In this document: in pieces, positions 11,026-21,359 of the stretch
How the letters are laid out: each line of letters opens with the position of its first letter
How positions within the stretch are numbered: the first letter of the stretch is position 1
NCBI GenBank assembly: GCA_018340375.1
Contig: JAFFJZ010000013.1
Span: 2,520,501-2,584,500, forward strand
DNA length: 64,000 nt
From: Gonatopus flavifemur
Lineage: Eukaryota > Arthropoda > Insecta > Hymenoptera > Dryinidae
Direction of reading: 5' to 3'
Made by a program: the position numbers and the translations under genes
The notes under the pieces: generated by a model
Databases searched by the model: none
What the model was told of the DNA's origin: nothing
What the model saw: only the letters and a program-made list of their open reading frames with translations

Positions 11026-13057
11026 CAGGGTGGGGCATTTAAAGTGTCGCGGGCGTTTTTTCCAAAAATAAAGTGAGATACGAGGAAATTTTTCGGACAA
11101 AAGTTGTAGGGTACCGAGGGGGACATCCGATGGTGGCCTTGGCTTTGACCTCAAATCTCATCTTCAAGGGCATTCTGAGATCAACTCTTGTTTTTTAAAT
11201 AGCATCTCATATTTTTTACTGCAGATTTGGATTCTAGGTCAAAAACCAAGAAACTTTTGTCTGAACCATTTTCCTGAAATCCGCAAAAATGGCGCTCTAA
11301 TCGATATTGTTCCATTTTGAATCTGACATTCGAATAACTCGGAAACGAAAGGTCTTGCAAAAGAATGTTTCGTACAAAAGTTGTCAATACACAACACATT
11401 TCAATCGTCTACATTACCACCATTCAGAGCTCACGCGATGTAAACAAACGACGGGGTTCAGTGAAAATTCACGATTTTGGAAGTCAGTTTGTCAGTTACA
11501 TTTGATTATTACTTGGTTTATGACAAATTGGGAATCATGGATATCCGATACACGGTTTCTGAAAAGATCGATATGATCTACATTTACGGTGAAGTGCATA
11601 AGAACCCCAGACAAGCATATGACTTGTATGCAGAACGATTTCCTGAAAGAACAACGCCATCCATTAGGTATTCTCAACGCATTACAAAATTATTCTCAGA
11701 AACGGGAAGTGTTACAAGGGAAAAACGACATCGAATGAGAACTGTTAGCGGAGAAAATGCGGAAGTTAATGTACTAGCTGCAGTAGCCAATAATCCACAC
11801 GTGAGCTCTCGTGAAATTGAACTCCATTCGGGAATTTCTCGGAGAAGTGTTCTCCGAATACTGAAACGTCACAAATTCCATCCGTATCACATTTGTTTGC
11901 ATCAAGACCTCCACGGTGATGATTTCGAAAATCGTGTACAGTTTTGTCGATGGGGTCTAGCGCAAATGCACAATAACAACTTCATCAACATATTATTTTC
12001 TGATGAGTCGAGGTTCACCAATCATGGTCAAGTAAATCGACATAATATGCATTACTGGGCGACAGAAAATCCAAGATGGTTACGTCAAGTAGAGCATCAA
12101 AGACAATGGGCTGTGAATGTTTGGTGTGGTATTCTTCGATCTCGAGTAATTGGACCGTACTTCATTGCAGATACGCTAAATGGAGAGGAGTACAGACATT
12201 TCTTAGATCAAGTACTTCCAACATTACTTGAAGACATACCTATTCAGGAACGATTGAATATGTGGTATCAACACGATGGTTGTCCATCCCATTATGCAGT
12301 CACAGCTCGAGAAATATTGGACAGAGATTATCCTGGACGATGGATAGGACGTCGTGGACCAGTTCATTGGCCTGCCCGTTCTTCGGATCTTACTCCTCCA
12401 GATTTTTTTTTATGGGGATACATAAAACATACAGTTTATCAACAAGCACCGACTACACCTGAGAATATGCGTCAACGAATCATCAATGCATGCGCGAGCA
12501 TCAATGAAGATATTTTACCACGAGTTCAGCAATCTTTTGTAAAACGTTTTGAAATGTGTATTGAAGTCGAAGGCCATCATTTTGAGCATCTACTGCATTA
12601 AAATCATCCAAGTGATGTAGACGATTGCCATGTGTTGTGTTTTGTCTGTTATACCCCATCACCTCCGTTTCAGTTCAAGGGGTTCCCCTTGGAATCAGAC
12701 AACTTCTGTCCGAAACATTCTCCTCCAAGACCCTTCGTTTTCGAGTTATTCTAATGTCAGACTCAGTATGGAACAATATCGATTAGAGCGCCACCTTTGC
12801 GGATTTCAGGAAAATGGTTCAGACAAAAGTTTCTTGGTTTTTGACCTAGAATCCAAATCTGCAGTAAGAAATATGAGATGCTATTCCAAAAACGAGAGTT
12901 GATCTCAGAATGCCCTTGAAGATGAGATTTGAGGTCAAAGCCAAGGCCACCATCGGATGTCCCCCTCGATACCCTACAATTTTTTTCCGAAAAATTTTCT
13001 CGTATCTCATTTTATTTTTGGAAAAAACGCCCGCGACACTTGAAATGCCCCACCCTG
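11026..13057 (+). mobile_element. rosa (DD41D) Tc1/mariner-superfamily transposon
   Basis: 2032 bp with ends CAGGGTGGGGCATTT, flanked by TA at 11024-11025 and 13058-13059. It has long inverted repeats: about 393 bp on the left (11026-11418) and about 450 bp on the right (12605-13057). The right arm carries about 50 bp that the left lacks. It contains one uninterrupted transposase frame. It lies inside intron 1 of the Cc8K15.2-like gene. Without it that intron is about 148 bp, similar to intron 2 (142 bp). Confidence 0.92.
11537..12601 (+). CDS. rosa-type DD41D transposase, intact frame
   Basis: 354 codons from MDIRYTVSEK to LLH-stop, no breaks. An upstream in-frame ATG at 11477 would add 20 residues. 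I prefer 11537 because MDIRYT starts where the helix-turn-helix region begins. Residues about 1-125 form the DNA-binding half, with a second HTH-like segment (SSREIELHSGISRRSVLRI). The catalytic Asp residues are D156 (LFSDESRF), D247 (YQHDGCPSH) and D289 (LTPPDFFLW). I count 41 residues between the last two, the DD41D signature of the rosa family. Length and core are normal for an active enzyme. Whether the long terminal repeats still function is unknown. Confidence 0.9.
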   Translation: MDIRYTVSEKIDMIYIYGEVHKNPRQAYDLYAERFPERTTPSIRYSQRITKLFSETGSVTREKRHRMRTVSGENAEVNVLAAVANNPHVSSREIELHSGISRRSVLRILKRHKFHPYHICLHQDLHGDDFENRVQFCRWGLAQMHNNNFINILFSDESRFTNHGQVNRHNMHYWATENPRWLRQVEHQRQWAVNVWCGILRSRVIGPYFIADTLNGEEYRHFLDQVLPTLLEDIPIQERLNMWYQHDGCPSHYAVTAREILDRDYPGRWIGRRGPVHWPARSSDLTPPDFFLWGYIKHTVYQQAPTTPENMRQRIINACASINEDILPRVQQSFVKRFEMCIEVEGHHFEHLLH

Positions 13058-14373
13058 TACATATTTTTTTTCAGAAACGTCTACTGTTGGGGGACATTCA
13101 CAGTTTGAATGCTGATTTTTCAAAGAAGTACCCAGATTTATCAATTTCTCCATCAGTTTTTACAAGTTTGAGACCTCAACAGTGTATTCCTGTCGGCGCT
13201 AAGGGGACACATGATGTTTGTGTATGTAAGATACACGGGAATATCCGGCTTAAGCAGAAAGGACTAAAAGAAGAATTTTTTCGTGAAAATTTTCGATATG
13301 AACTCACTTACAGAGATTTCTCAACGGCAATGATTTGTCCCAACCTAACTGCTGAATGTTTTTTATCAAATTGCCAAAATTGTCCTGGCACAAATCTAAT
13401 TCTTCTAGATTTAAAGGAAACTCTGCAGAAATATAGAATTAAAAGTATTTCTTTCAATCAATGGCTTACGATGGACAGGTATAAAGATTATAAATTCAAA
13501 AATTTTTGTAAGTCAGTCTCGACACTTTGGCTGGTGGAGAAGGAGTCTATATTCCGATATGTGTAAAAATTGTATTATTTGTGAATATCTTTTAAAATAA
13601 AAATTTGAAATTTTTCACAGGTGCCAATTACTTCGTGTGACCGAAAGCGTGGAAATTTTCATTCAAAATATCAGTGCAGAGTTACCTGATATTTTGAGAC
13701 ATGATTTCATTGCTGAAGCTCAATCAAAATACTTGAACGAATTAAAAGAATCTCTTGATCATGGCGAATTTTTAATTACTCTTGATTTTTCGGAAAATTA
13801 TTCCTTCCATGTTCAAAACGCCATTCAATCCCAACATTGGAGTAAAGACCGAGCACGTTGCATGTATACGTTATTTATTACAAAGAGAATAATCGTGTGT
13901 ACCATCTTAACTTTGTCGTTTTTTCCGAGTACGAAAAGCATGACTCCACGGGAGTTTATCTCTACAATTCCAAAATGATTCGGTATTTGAGAAGAAAATT
14001 TGGCCAGCGAAACGTGAAAAAGCTTTTTTATATTTCTGATGGGGCTGGATCCCAATACAAGAACAGATTTAATTTGTTGAATTTACTATATCATAAAAGG
14101 GATTATAATATTAAAGCTGAGTGGCACTTTTTTGCCACCGCGCATGGGAGAGGAGCTTGCGATGGCATTGGCGGTTGTGTAAAAAAAAATGCATACCGAG
14201 CTAGTTTACAAGATAAAACTATTGTTTCTACAGAAAAACTTTATGAATGGGCATGTGATTTTTTCAAGGAAATTGATTTTGACTTTTGTAAAGGAGATGA
14301 ATACAAAAAATACGCAAAGCAGTTAGTCAATCGTTTTAATACAGCCAAAGCTATCAAGGGAACACGCCAGTTT

Positions 14374-15092
14374 CATTGCTACAAACCGTTTGATTCTACT
14401 TCTTTAGAATGTAAAATTTTTTCAAGCTACTCGCAATCGAGAGTTGTAAAAATTTCAAAAAAACCATCCACGTAAATAAATAAATAATTAAACGTAAATA
14501 AAAGGCTTACTTACTTTCATCTCGTATGAATTTATTTGTGTATATGTAGCTCAAAACGTGAGCACAAGCGAGCTCTCGGTCTTCCGGCGCTGATGCCGTC
14601 CGAGCTAGGCCACAGTCGCGCGTATTTTCGTTTTTTTTTTTTTTCAAATATTCGTAACTTTTTTTGCAGTTGAGTGCACTGAAATCGGTTTACGCGTGTT
14701 CTTAGTGCATGAATTATAGAATGTTGATAAAAAAAAATTTTTTAATTAGCACAAGGAGAACTTGGTTAAATTCCCAATTGTTTATTGCAAAATTAATTAT
14801 TTATTGCGAAATTTTATTTTTTTTATACGTACAATAAATTTTTTTAATCTACTACTATTCCTCAATCTAGCATGAAAATTTAATTGGATTCGATTCATTA
14901 TTGGCTGAGATCTCGTTATTTCAACAATAAATCACCTAAAAGTTCATTTGTTTATAACTTTTGCAAAAATTGAAATTTTTCAAAAAAATTTTGGAATCTA
15001 TTTTAGTTTGCATAAACCTTCAATAATCTTCAATAAAAAGTGCAAAATTTAATCCATCAATTTTTAGTGGTCCGGTTCAGAAAGTTTGACTC
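14374..15092 (-). repeat. Right terminal inverted repeat of the Cc8K15.2-like element
   Basis: About 719 bp, the inverted partner of 9124-9842. Its first 100 bp encode the last roughly 33 codons of the transposase-like gene (from FHCYKPF to the stop at 14475). Confidence 0.88.
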
Positions 15093-15095
15093 TAA

Positions 15096-16477
15096 CTATG
15101 TGATGTGTTACTCCAGAATCTGCTATGAAAGTGATCTTTTGATTTTCTTCATGTATATGATCACTCATATCACCTGTTAACATAGCTTCCACTTGATCAA
15201 ATTCTTTCTAATTTCTTCCCGGCGTATTAACTTTGACTGTTTCCCCAAAATTTCTAGTATTGCTTCTAAATTTGTTGGAATCTTTACCTCTGCCGTTATT
15301 ATTATTATTACCTCTGAATTTTGTATTATTGTGAACGAATGTATTTTTGTAATTTTTATTTTTAGCAAAACCATCTTTCGGATTCTCTTTATTTGGGCAT
15401 TCGTCACCTTTATGATTAGCATATCGTTGACAGTAAAAGTGTGATCAATTTGATGACATCTGAACCATTTCATGTTAACGGCGTTCATTCTTCCTGTTTG
15501 TCCCTCTCGAACTCCTATGTAATATGCTTTTGTGTTGTTGCTCTTATCCTCTGATCTCTGACGTCTTCCTGCTTGTAATTGCAACAAGATGTTTCCATTT
15601 CTCCCAAGCTTATTCCTGAATTCGTAGTTTGACGTCTGACCATATTCGCTGTTCCCAACTCTATATTCGATTCTGATACCGCTTGATAAAACGCAGGTCC
15701 CTTCTCCTCATCTGTCAGAGGTGTCATTGGATCGCAATTTTCGTATTCTCTGATGATCGCGTCGGAACGATCACAGAAGGTATTTACATCTTCTCTTGGA
15801 TTTATTTTGAGCCGATACAAATTCGTTCTAACAGATGAAGCCGTTACATTTGCCTCCGCTCTTCTATACTCTTTGATTCTCTCAATAATTTCTTTAGGAT
15901 CTTTTAAGTCAAGAATCTTCTCATGATAATATTCGTCTGAATGATGAATAATCAATTCTCTGACTGGAGTTCTCCTCTTTTCTTGTTCTTCGAGGTTGTG
16001 ATTCACATTTGACTCATCGGATTGATCAATGATCTCAGATAAATCACAGGATTTCAATTCGGATATCATTTAATCATACCAGGCATTGAAAGATCCTTTC
16101 TAAGTGAGTTTATAATTCTATTCATAGTTGAATTCAGCTACATTCTCACTATTCTCCAAGGAACGTCTGAGATTATCAACCGCCTGACTGAATTCTCCCG
16201 ATAATGTTTTGTTCGTGTCGTTGTTACTTCTAATTTGTGGGTTACGTGTATTTTGTTCTTCTCTGAGGGTAGAGTCAAACACGGTTCCATTCAACTCTGA
16301 AAAATCTTCGAGTGCTACTATCGCATTCATCAGTCTCTCAGTAACCGTAGACATTTTGTTGACCACTTCTGTCAACCCAGAGATCTTGTGATTAGTCTCT
16401 ACCAAAGTATCTTCTGAGTGTTCCATCTTTTTTGAGACTCCCATGAGTCGGTTAATTGCTTCATCCCAGCAAGCCAT
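15096..16477 (-). pseudogene. Copia gag and protease active site
   Basis: Minus-strand Copia gag in three broken frames. 16118-16477 is the N-terminus (MACWDEAINRLMG). 15515-16069 is the UBN2-type capsid core ('EIIERIKEYRRAEA', 'LYRLKINPREDVNTF', 'ENCDPMTPLTDEEK'). About 15230-15460 is the nucleocapsid, with Cys/His residues (RCHQI, then YCQRYANHKGDEC in another frame) and an Asn-rich tail. 15096-15170 is the protease active site, 'FIADSGVTHHIV', directly cut by the TIR element. Frameshifts near 16080, 15500 and 15440 inactivate the copy. Confidence 0.8.
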
Positions 16478-16997
16478 GATAGTGAATCCTTCAGGAATTA
16501 TGTCTCGTTCTGGAGGTACTGAGTTGGCTATTCCGACCCCTACCGTCTCTGAAAATGCTCACCAATCATTCGGAATTTAGTTTGTATCCTCTGAATATTT
16601 TATACAAATATTTATTTGTCAGATGGGTATTTTGTTCAGGCCTCTGATGAAATTGGTCACAACTCTACTGCAAAACCACATAAAACTATCACCTTGATTT
16701 TCTGCCAGTTTTTGAGGAATTCTACAATATTGCTCCTGAAGTCCCGACAGATCTCTTGCCGGAGTTTCTTCCGATGAGGTGGCATTCTCTGACCTCTCTC
16801 CGTTCATCGTTATTTATAGTATTAGATTCAGACAGGATAAATCAGTATTGTTTTCCGCTTTGAATGTGGTAATTTATATCCAATTTAGACGACACTGTCT
16901 GTCTATTTCAAACGAAATTTGGCTTTCAGTCCCGTTCATCCCAACCTCGTGCCCGTGTTCCCTCTCATCGTGTGTCACTGCACTGCATGGGATCCGT

Positions 16998-17123
16998 TGC
17001 AAGCAGAGAGACGCGGTAGTGAGCACGATGTAACACATCTCTTGAACAGGTTCCATAGATGGCGCTGACGGTTGAACCTATGCTCCTCGCATCAGTCGAG
17101 CGGTGCTTAGTTAAAACTCAACA
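16998..17123 (-). repeat. Copia 5' LTR
   Basis: 126 bp, same ends as the LTR at 3971-4096, which fixes the element's orientation. The primer-binding site should lie just below 16998 on the plus strand, but I do not recognise the tRNA it would match. Confidence 0.85.
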
Positions 17124-18178
17124 CATATAAATCCTCTTGTCCCTGCAGCTGCCAAGAAAACGTTGTATCATGTCATAGTGGAATCGCATCCGAGGTAATC
17201 ATTGACGAGTACGCTTGGAAACGGTATCAAAGATTGAATTATGGGATGTTCACAGCAGAGAATGGAGGTGAATTCACATACTTGATTTGTGCTGTTCTAG
17301 ATGAGAATCGAATTCTGATCGATAATGAGAAAGAACATGGATAGGACGATCGTAGATAGGAATGAATAATGTTTCAATACTGATGCGGATACACACAAAG
17401 TCATGATATTTCAAGAAGATGTATTCCTGATACTATGATGATCGTCAACTTGAGAATGAATCAATTCATTGATCAAATGAGGTACTGTAAGCTGTGGAAC
17501 TATTTTCATGTATATATTTGAGCATAAGATGAAAAAGATCATTATAAGACGCACTCATACATCTGTACTCCCACCAATGAGCTGATATTCATCTTGGTGG
17601 AAGATCCGTCATAAGAGGAAAAACGAATTGCGATAATAGGAACTGAATGAAGAGATATGAAAAGAAATGTATGTTTGTATGCATGTGCGTATGTACGTAT
17701 GTGCATATGTACCTACGTACGTACCTATGTACGTATGTATGTATCTAAGCATGTACGTATGTACGTATGTATTTATGAATGTACACATGTCTGTATATAT
17801 GCTTGTATGGATCAACATTCAGTGGCCTGACTTTGAATGTTCACTCACTAGGACAGGTCATAACCTCTTTCCTGATTTCATATCCACATTCATATATACG
17901 TATATCGTGTATCGATCGACGGAGCAGTGGAAGGATCGTTCCATTTGAATCAGCACAGGCAAGGAATTCTCAAGAAATTGAAATGCCCTGTGTTTAAGGA
18001 AGACTTGGAACGATCATCGTTCGATTATAACGCTTTTCCTGTATTCATTACACTGTACAAACAATTCAGATTTTCCTATACCACAATATATGAATTGTTC
18101 TATTCCTTCGCAGAGAATACATTCTCATATCGAGGATTGAAATTTTGAGATAAAAGTATGTTGAAATTCAGGTTCCTT
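17124..18178. other. Anonymous DNA with ATGT-rich microsatellite
   Basis: No gene recognised. From about 17667 to 17810 there is an imperfect ATGT/GTAC-type tetranucleotide repeat (ATGTATGT, GTACGTATGT). It produces long but meaningless open frames on both strands. Confidence 0.6.
17667..17810. repeat. Imperfect (ATGT)n microsatellite
   Basis: About 36 degenerate units of ATGT/GTAC type. The long Met/Tyr/Val/Cys-rich reading frame over it is a product of the repeat. Confidence 0.85.
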
Positions 18179-18394
18179 CCCAGATAACATGTGAGCTTGT
18201 CATAAGCTTGATAGACTTGTCATTCAATAGTTTTGAACTTGTTATTGACAACCTTGTTAGTGTAAGGTTGTTATAACTCTGCCGTGAGCATTTTGTAGGC
18301 TTGTACTCTTGTCATTTGTCAACTAGGTGGCTTATGTCAACCTTGGCACAAGCTTGCCTGACAAAATTGGAGCAGAGCTGAATTGCTATCTGGG
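18179..18394. mobile_element. Short non-autonomous element, CCCAGATA ends, copy 1
   Basis: 216 bp, ends CCCAGATAACATGT and AATTGCTATCTGGG, forming a short inverted repeat. A diverged copy of exactly the same length lies at 25025-25240. No open frame, and no target duplication identified. Confidence 0.7.
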
Positions 18395-18572
18395 TCATCA
18401 ATCACTCAAACTCTATATGCGTCAATAGAGAATTCCCAATCAATTGAGGTAGTCCTTTAGGAGAATAATTCCCCTGAATATATTGATATTCAAAGTATCA
18501 TGTAATACAAAGAACAGAGGGATATTCTTACAAGGATGAGAAGCAGCACCCCGGGAAAAAAAATTCCATATA

Positions 18573-19849
18573 CCAGGTGTGTAAGTATGAAACCGGAATT
18601 TTGGTACAGGTAAAACACGTTTATTGGAATGAAATGATACAAAGTAACTTATTCAAAGTATTGTCCGTCGCTATCTATACATTTTTTCCATCTTCCTGGC
18701 AATTTGTGGATTCCGCGCCAAAAGAACTGTTGCTCTTTTGAGGCAAACCAGTCATCGAGCCATTTTCGTACATCTTCGTAAGCGCTGCTCAGCAAGTGCG
18801 TGTCCCATCAATGCAAACAAGTAGTAATCGGATGAGGCAAGGTCCGGTGAGTAAGGCACGTGCTGAAGAATCTCCCAACGGAACGACTCTATCGTTTCTT
18901 AGACCTGTTTTGCTTTGTAGGCTGATGCATTGTCATGCAGCAAAATCAGCTTGTGTTGTCTTTGTTGGTATTCTGTTCGTTTTTCACGCAAACTCGATCC
19001 AAATCGATCATTTGTTGTCGGTAGCGTTGAGTATTGACAGTTTCCCCAGGTTTCAGCAGCTCGTAGTAGATTACGCCCTTCTGATCCCCCCAAACACACA
19101 GCATTGTCTTTCGTCCATAGCGGTTTGGTCTTGCCGTCGATGTTGATGGTTCACCCGGAGTAACCCATGACTTTTTGCGCTCAGGATTCTCGGAATATAT
19201 CCACTTTTCATCACCAGTCACAATTCGATGGAGAAATGATTTTCTTTGGAACCTGGCGAGCAGCATTTCGCATGATGTTTTGCGGTTTTCCTGCTATCTT
19301 TCGTTGAGGTCATGTGGAACCCATTTCCCCACCTTTTGTATCTCTCTCATGGCTTTCAACCGAAGGGAGATGACTTCTCGGGTCACCTTTAACTGATCCG
19401 CCAGTTGTTGTTGTGTTTGAGCGTCGTCCCCGTCCAACAAGGCTTGCAGGTCAGCGTCTTCAGACTTTTTCGGTGGTCTTCCACGTTCTTCGTTCCTGAC
19501 GTCAAAATCGCCACTTTTGAACCGTTTGAACCACTCGAAACACTGTGTTCCACCGAGAGCATGCTCACCAAACGCCTCCACAAGCATTCGATGCGATTCG
19601 GCTGCGGTTTTCTTCAGATGAAAACAGAAAACTAGTGCTGTCCGCAAATCGTAATTGGTTGGCACAAAACTCGACATGTTTATCTCTAATAAACTAATGC
19701 TACTGAATGAAATTCGTGTTATTGTGAGTTGCGAATCTTTGTCGGATATCAATACAATAACAAGACACCGCTGACGTGATGTGTCGGTAACTGCATCGAC
19801 ATCTAGCGCCACCTATGGGCAAATTCCGGTTTCATACTTACACACCTGG
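18573..19849 (-). mobile_element. mariner copy B
   Basis: 1277 bp, inverted ends CCAGGTGTGTAAGTATG, flanked by TA at 18571-18572 and 19850-19851. It sits inside a CATATATG-rich repeat. Joining the flanks gives CCATATATGG, a motif repeated around it. It is nearly identical to copy A over about 650 bp of the transposase 5' half. Confidence 0.92.
18700..19677 (-). pseudogene. mariner transposase (copy B), stop and frameshifts
   Basis: Same family as copy A. The start at 19677 is MSSFVPTNYDL. The N-terminal half ends at the same TAG after 'HDLNER'. The frame reopens through 'VTGDEKWIY' and 'MLCVWGDQKGVIYYELLKPG', which copy A lacks. It shifts near 18990 before 'LLHDNASAYKAK', so the catalytic region is split between frames. 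The second-Asp motif reads HDNASAY instead of HDNAPAH. A small deletion near 18780 also breaks the C-terminus. Confidence 0.85.
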
Positions 19850-20010
19850 TATGGACCCATATATGGATTCATATATGCGCCATATATGTGGTCGAAGCCT
19901 CATCAGTGATACATATGAAGCATATATGGTACCGCGCGCAACATATATGTTTGCAGGAAACGGTCAAAAACATATATGATTCATATTTGGTATAATTATT
20001 CGCTATGTAT
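19850..20010. repeat. CATATATG-rich repeat
   Basis: Repeated octamer CATATATG(G/T) and relatives, with mariner B inserted at its left edge. The pre-insertion sequence (AAAAAAAATTCCATATATGGA) matches the reverse complement of about 24890-24915, so this is a dispersed family and not only low complexity. Confidence 0.6.
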
Positions 20011-20894
20011 GGATAATTTCATATCGGATTTTCCAAGACTTCATAAATATTTTTGAAATGGTTATCCCGAATTCTCTGTTGAAAAATGTGAGATACGTAT
20101 CATTTGTTTCTTTTTTTCTTATTCTATTATGATTCTAGGTTTACAACATATGTCGAAGTTCTTGGTTTCTAAGACCGACTTTTTTTCACATGCCTGTATC
20201 TTGGGAAGCTTTTAATACAAAAAATTATTACCAAGGCATGGAACTTAGGATTTTGCCTCAACTTTTCACAGAGTCAAGAGGAAATTTATTTCCAAGGACG
20301 TATTTTGCCGTAATTCGACGATGGAAATGAGAAGAGTATTTTATTCGAATTCGAATACGTTTGATTTTCAAATTCCACAAGCAAAACTAATTTCTGGAAC
20401 ATAACGATAATTTTCGTTTCGTTTTCGAAAATGTTACTGCACCGCATTCGAGAGAACTAGACAAAACAAGGACGGCCTGAGAACTCCGCGTGCTCGATTA
20501 TTCAAGATTTTTAATGCAGCATAGAGACGAGACATTTCATGGACGGATTGATATGTAATTTCAAGTTATTGAGTTATCTTTCCTGTCTTGTTTTATTCAT
20601 ATTTCTTGGATGTCGTAGAAAATTACGATTCTCAGAACTGAACCAAAAGTATTGATATGCACCATAGATCGATCGTGTTTGTTGAATAAAAAAATTAACC
20701 CGTTGAGGTCACACTTCAAAGTACTCACGTAAAGGTTACACAGGGTCTTTCGGACCCCAAACTAAAGCAACAGATGCCATTCACGCAGTCTTTCAAATAT
20801 TGTTGCAAATTTCTCGGTAAAATTCACATCTCGGTGTGTTTGACAATAACAGAAGGCAGCACAAATTCAAATTCACGACAAGCACTGTGAGCTA

Positions 20895-21108
20895 CCCTGA
20901 CGAAAATTTTTGTCATAATTTCTCATAATTTCTCATTGTCCCAATTCATGGAGAAAATATGAGAAAAAACAATAGAATTCCTCATATTTTCTCCATGAAT
21001 TTGGACAATGAGAAATTATGAGGAAGAACAATAGAATTCCTCATGTTTTCTCCATGAATTGGGACAATGAGAAAATATGAGAAATTATGACAAAAATTTT
21101 CGTCAGGG
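20895..21108. mobile_element. 214-bp palindromic MITE with TA duplication
   Basis: The ends CCCTGACGAAAATTTT and their reverse complement pair over most of the element. TA flanks both sides (20893-20894 and 21109-21110). Internal TTCTCCATGAATT and GAGAAATTATGA blocks recur. No coding capacity. The TA target suggests mobilisation by a Tc1/mariner-superfamily transposase. A more degraded relative may lie at about 21855-22035. Confidence 0.78.
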
Positions 21109-21359
21109 TACGGAACCACACACTCCCCCTAGAGCCTTTTGGATTCCTGGTGATCTCAAAGGGCCGAAAATGTCCAAATTCGAATGAACTACCATTTCTA
21201 CTTCCACCGTAGGAATTCGACTAGACACAAATTGGAAAAAAAAATTTCACTCGAATTTTTGAAAAGTTCAGACAAACACATGTGACAAGTATCCCATATT
21301 TTTCAACGAAGAATTCGAAAATAATTATTCTAAGAATATTGAGGAACTCATTGTGAATC

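Larger units (their letters stand above)
10038..14475 (+). pseudogene. Cc8K15.2-like transposase-type gene, three exons
   Basis: Predicted exons are 10038-10893, 13075-13478 and 13621-14475. Intron 1 has GTAAGC at 10894 and TTTTTTTCAG at 13074. Intron 2 is 13479-13620. The joins give HET-KRLLL and MDR-CQLL with phases kept. Exon 1 starts with a Cys-containing module (CCNPF...CYSCQRR, a possible zinc site) and has an acidic middle. Exon 2 has paired Cys (CFLSNCQNC). Exon 3 has 'LDFSENYSF', 'ISDGAGSQYKNR', 'AEWHFFATAHGRG' and 'CDGIGG', which I read as a DDE-like nuclease core with candidate acids in LDF, SDG and CDG. One-base frame breaks lie near 10700 and 13845. I recognise the family only as uncharacterised Cc8K15.2-like proteins. 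Confidence 0.72.
9124..15092 (+). mobile_element. 5.97-kb TIR DNA transposon, Cc8K15.2-like family
   Basis: The ends GAGTCAAACTTTCTGAACC (left) and its reverse complement (right) are flanked by TAA at 9121-9123 and 15093-15095. CTAA is an alternative 4-bp reading of the same junction. Deleting the element and one TAA restores the Copia protease frame, so both ends are certain. The inverted repeats run about 719 bp (9124-9842 and 14374-15092) with scattered differences. Inside is one plus-strand spliced gene (10038-14475), and a rosa transposon lies in its first intron, so the element itself is about 3.93 kb. A 3-bp TWA duplication is typical of PIF/Harbinger, but the encoded protein does not look like a Harbinger transposase. 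I leave the superfamily open. Confidence 0.9.
3971..17123 (-). mobile_element. Copia LTR retrotransposon split by two DNA transposons
   Basis: Two direct 126-bp LTRs (3971-4096 and 16998-17123) bound an element read on the minus strand in Copia order: gag, protease, integrase, reverse transcriptase, RNase H. Removing a mariner (6603-7853) and a TIR element (9124-15092), each with one target-duplication copy, leaves about 5.93 kb, normal for Copia. Both removals rejoin the coding frame (THHIVSKG across the protease, and THIYNKTPHAG in the integrase tail). A purine-rich tract (GAGGGAGGGAG on the minus strand) sits immediately upstream of the 3' LTR. The LTRs differ at 8 of 126 positions by eye. 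No target-site duplication is evident (GTCAA versus CATAT on the plus strand). Frame breaks make it non-autonomous. Confidence 0.85.

Noticed and set aside
9124..15092. Part of an integrated polydnavirus segment
   Set aside because: Considered because the protein name recalls Cotesia sequence. No virus gene or segment-excision motif was recognised, and the gene is bounded by transposon ends.
9121..15095. PIF/Harbinger assignment from the TAA duplication
   Set aside because: The encoded motifs do not resemble Harbinger transposase or its Myb-like partner. The duplication alone is not enough, and CTAA is an alternative reading.
17609..17997. Open frames on both strands over the ATGT microsatellite
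   Set aside because: The peptides are Tyr/Met/Val/Cys repeats produced by the tetranucleotide; not genes.
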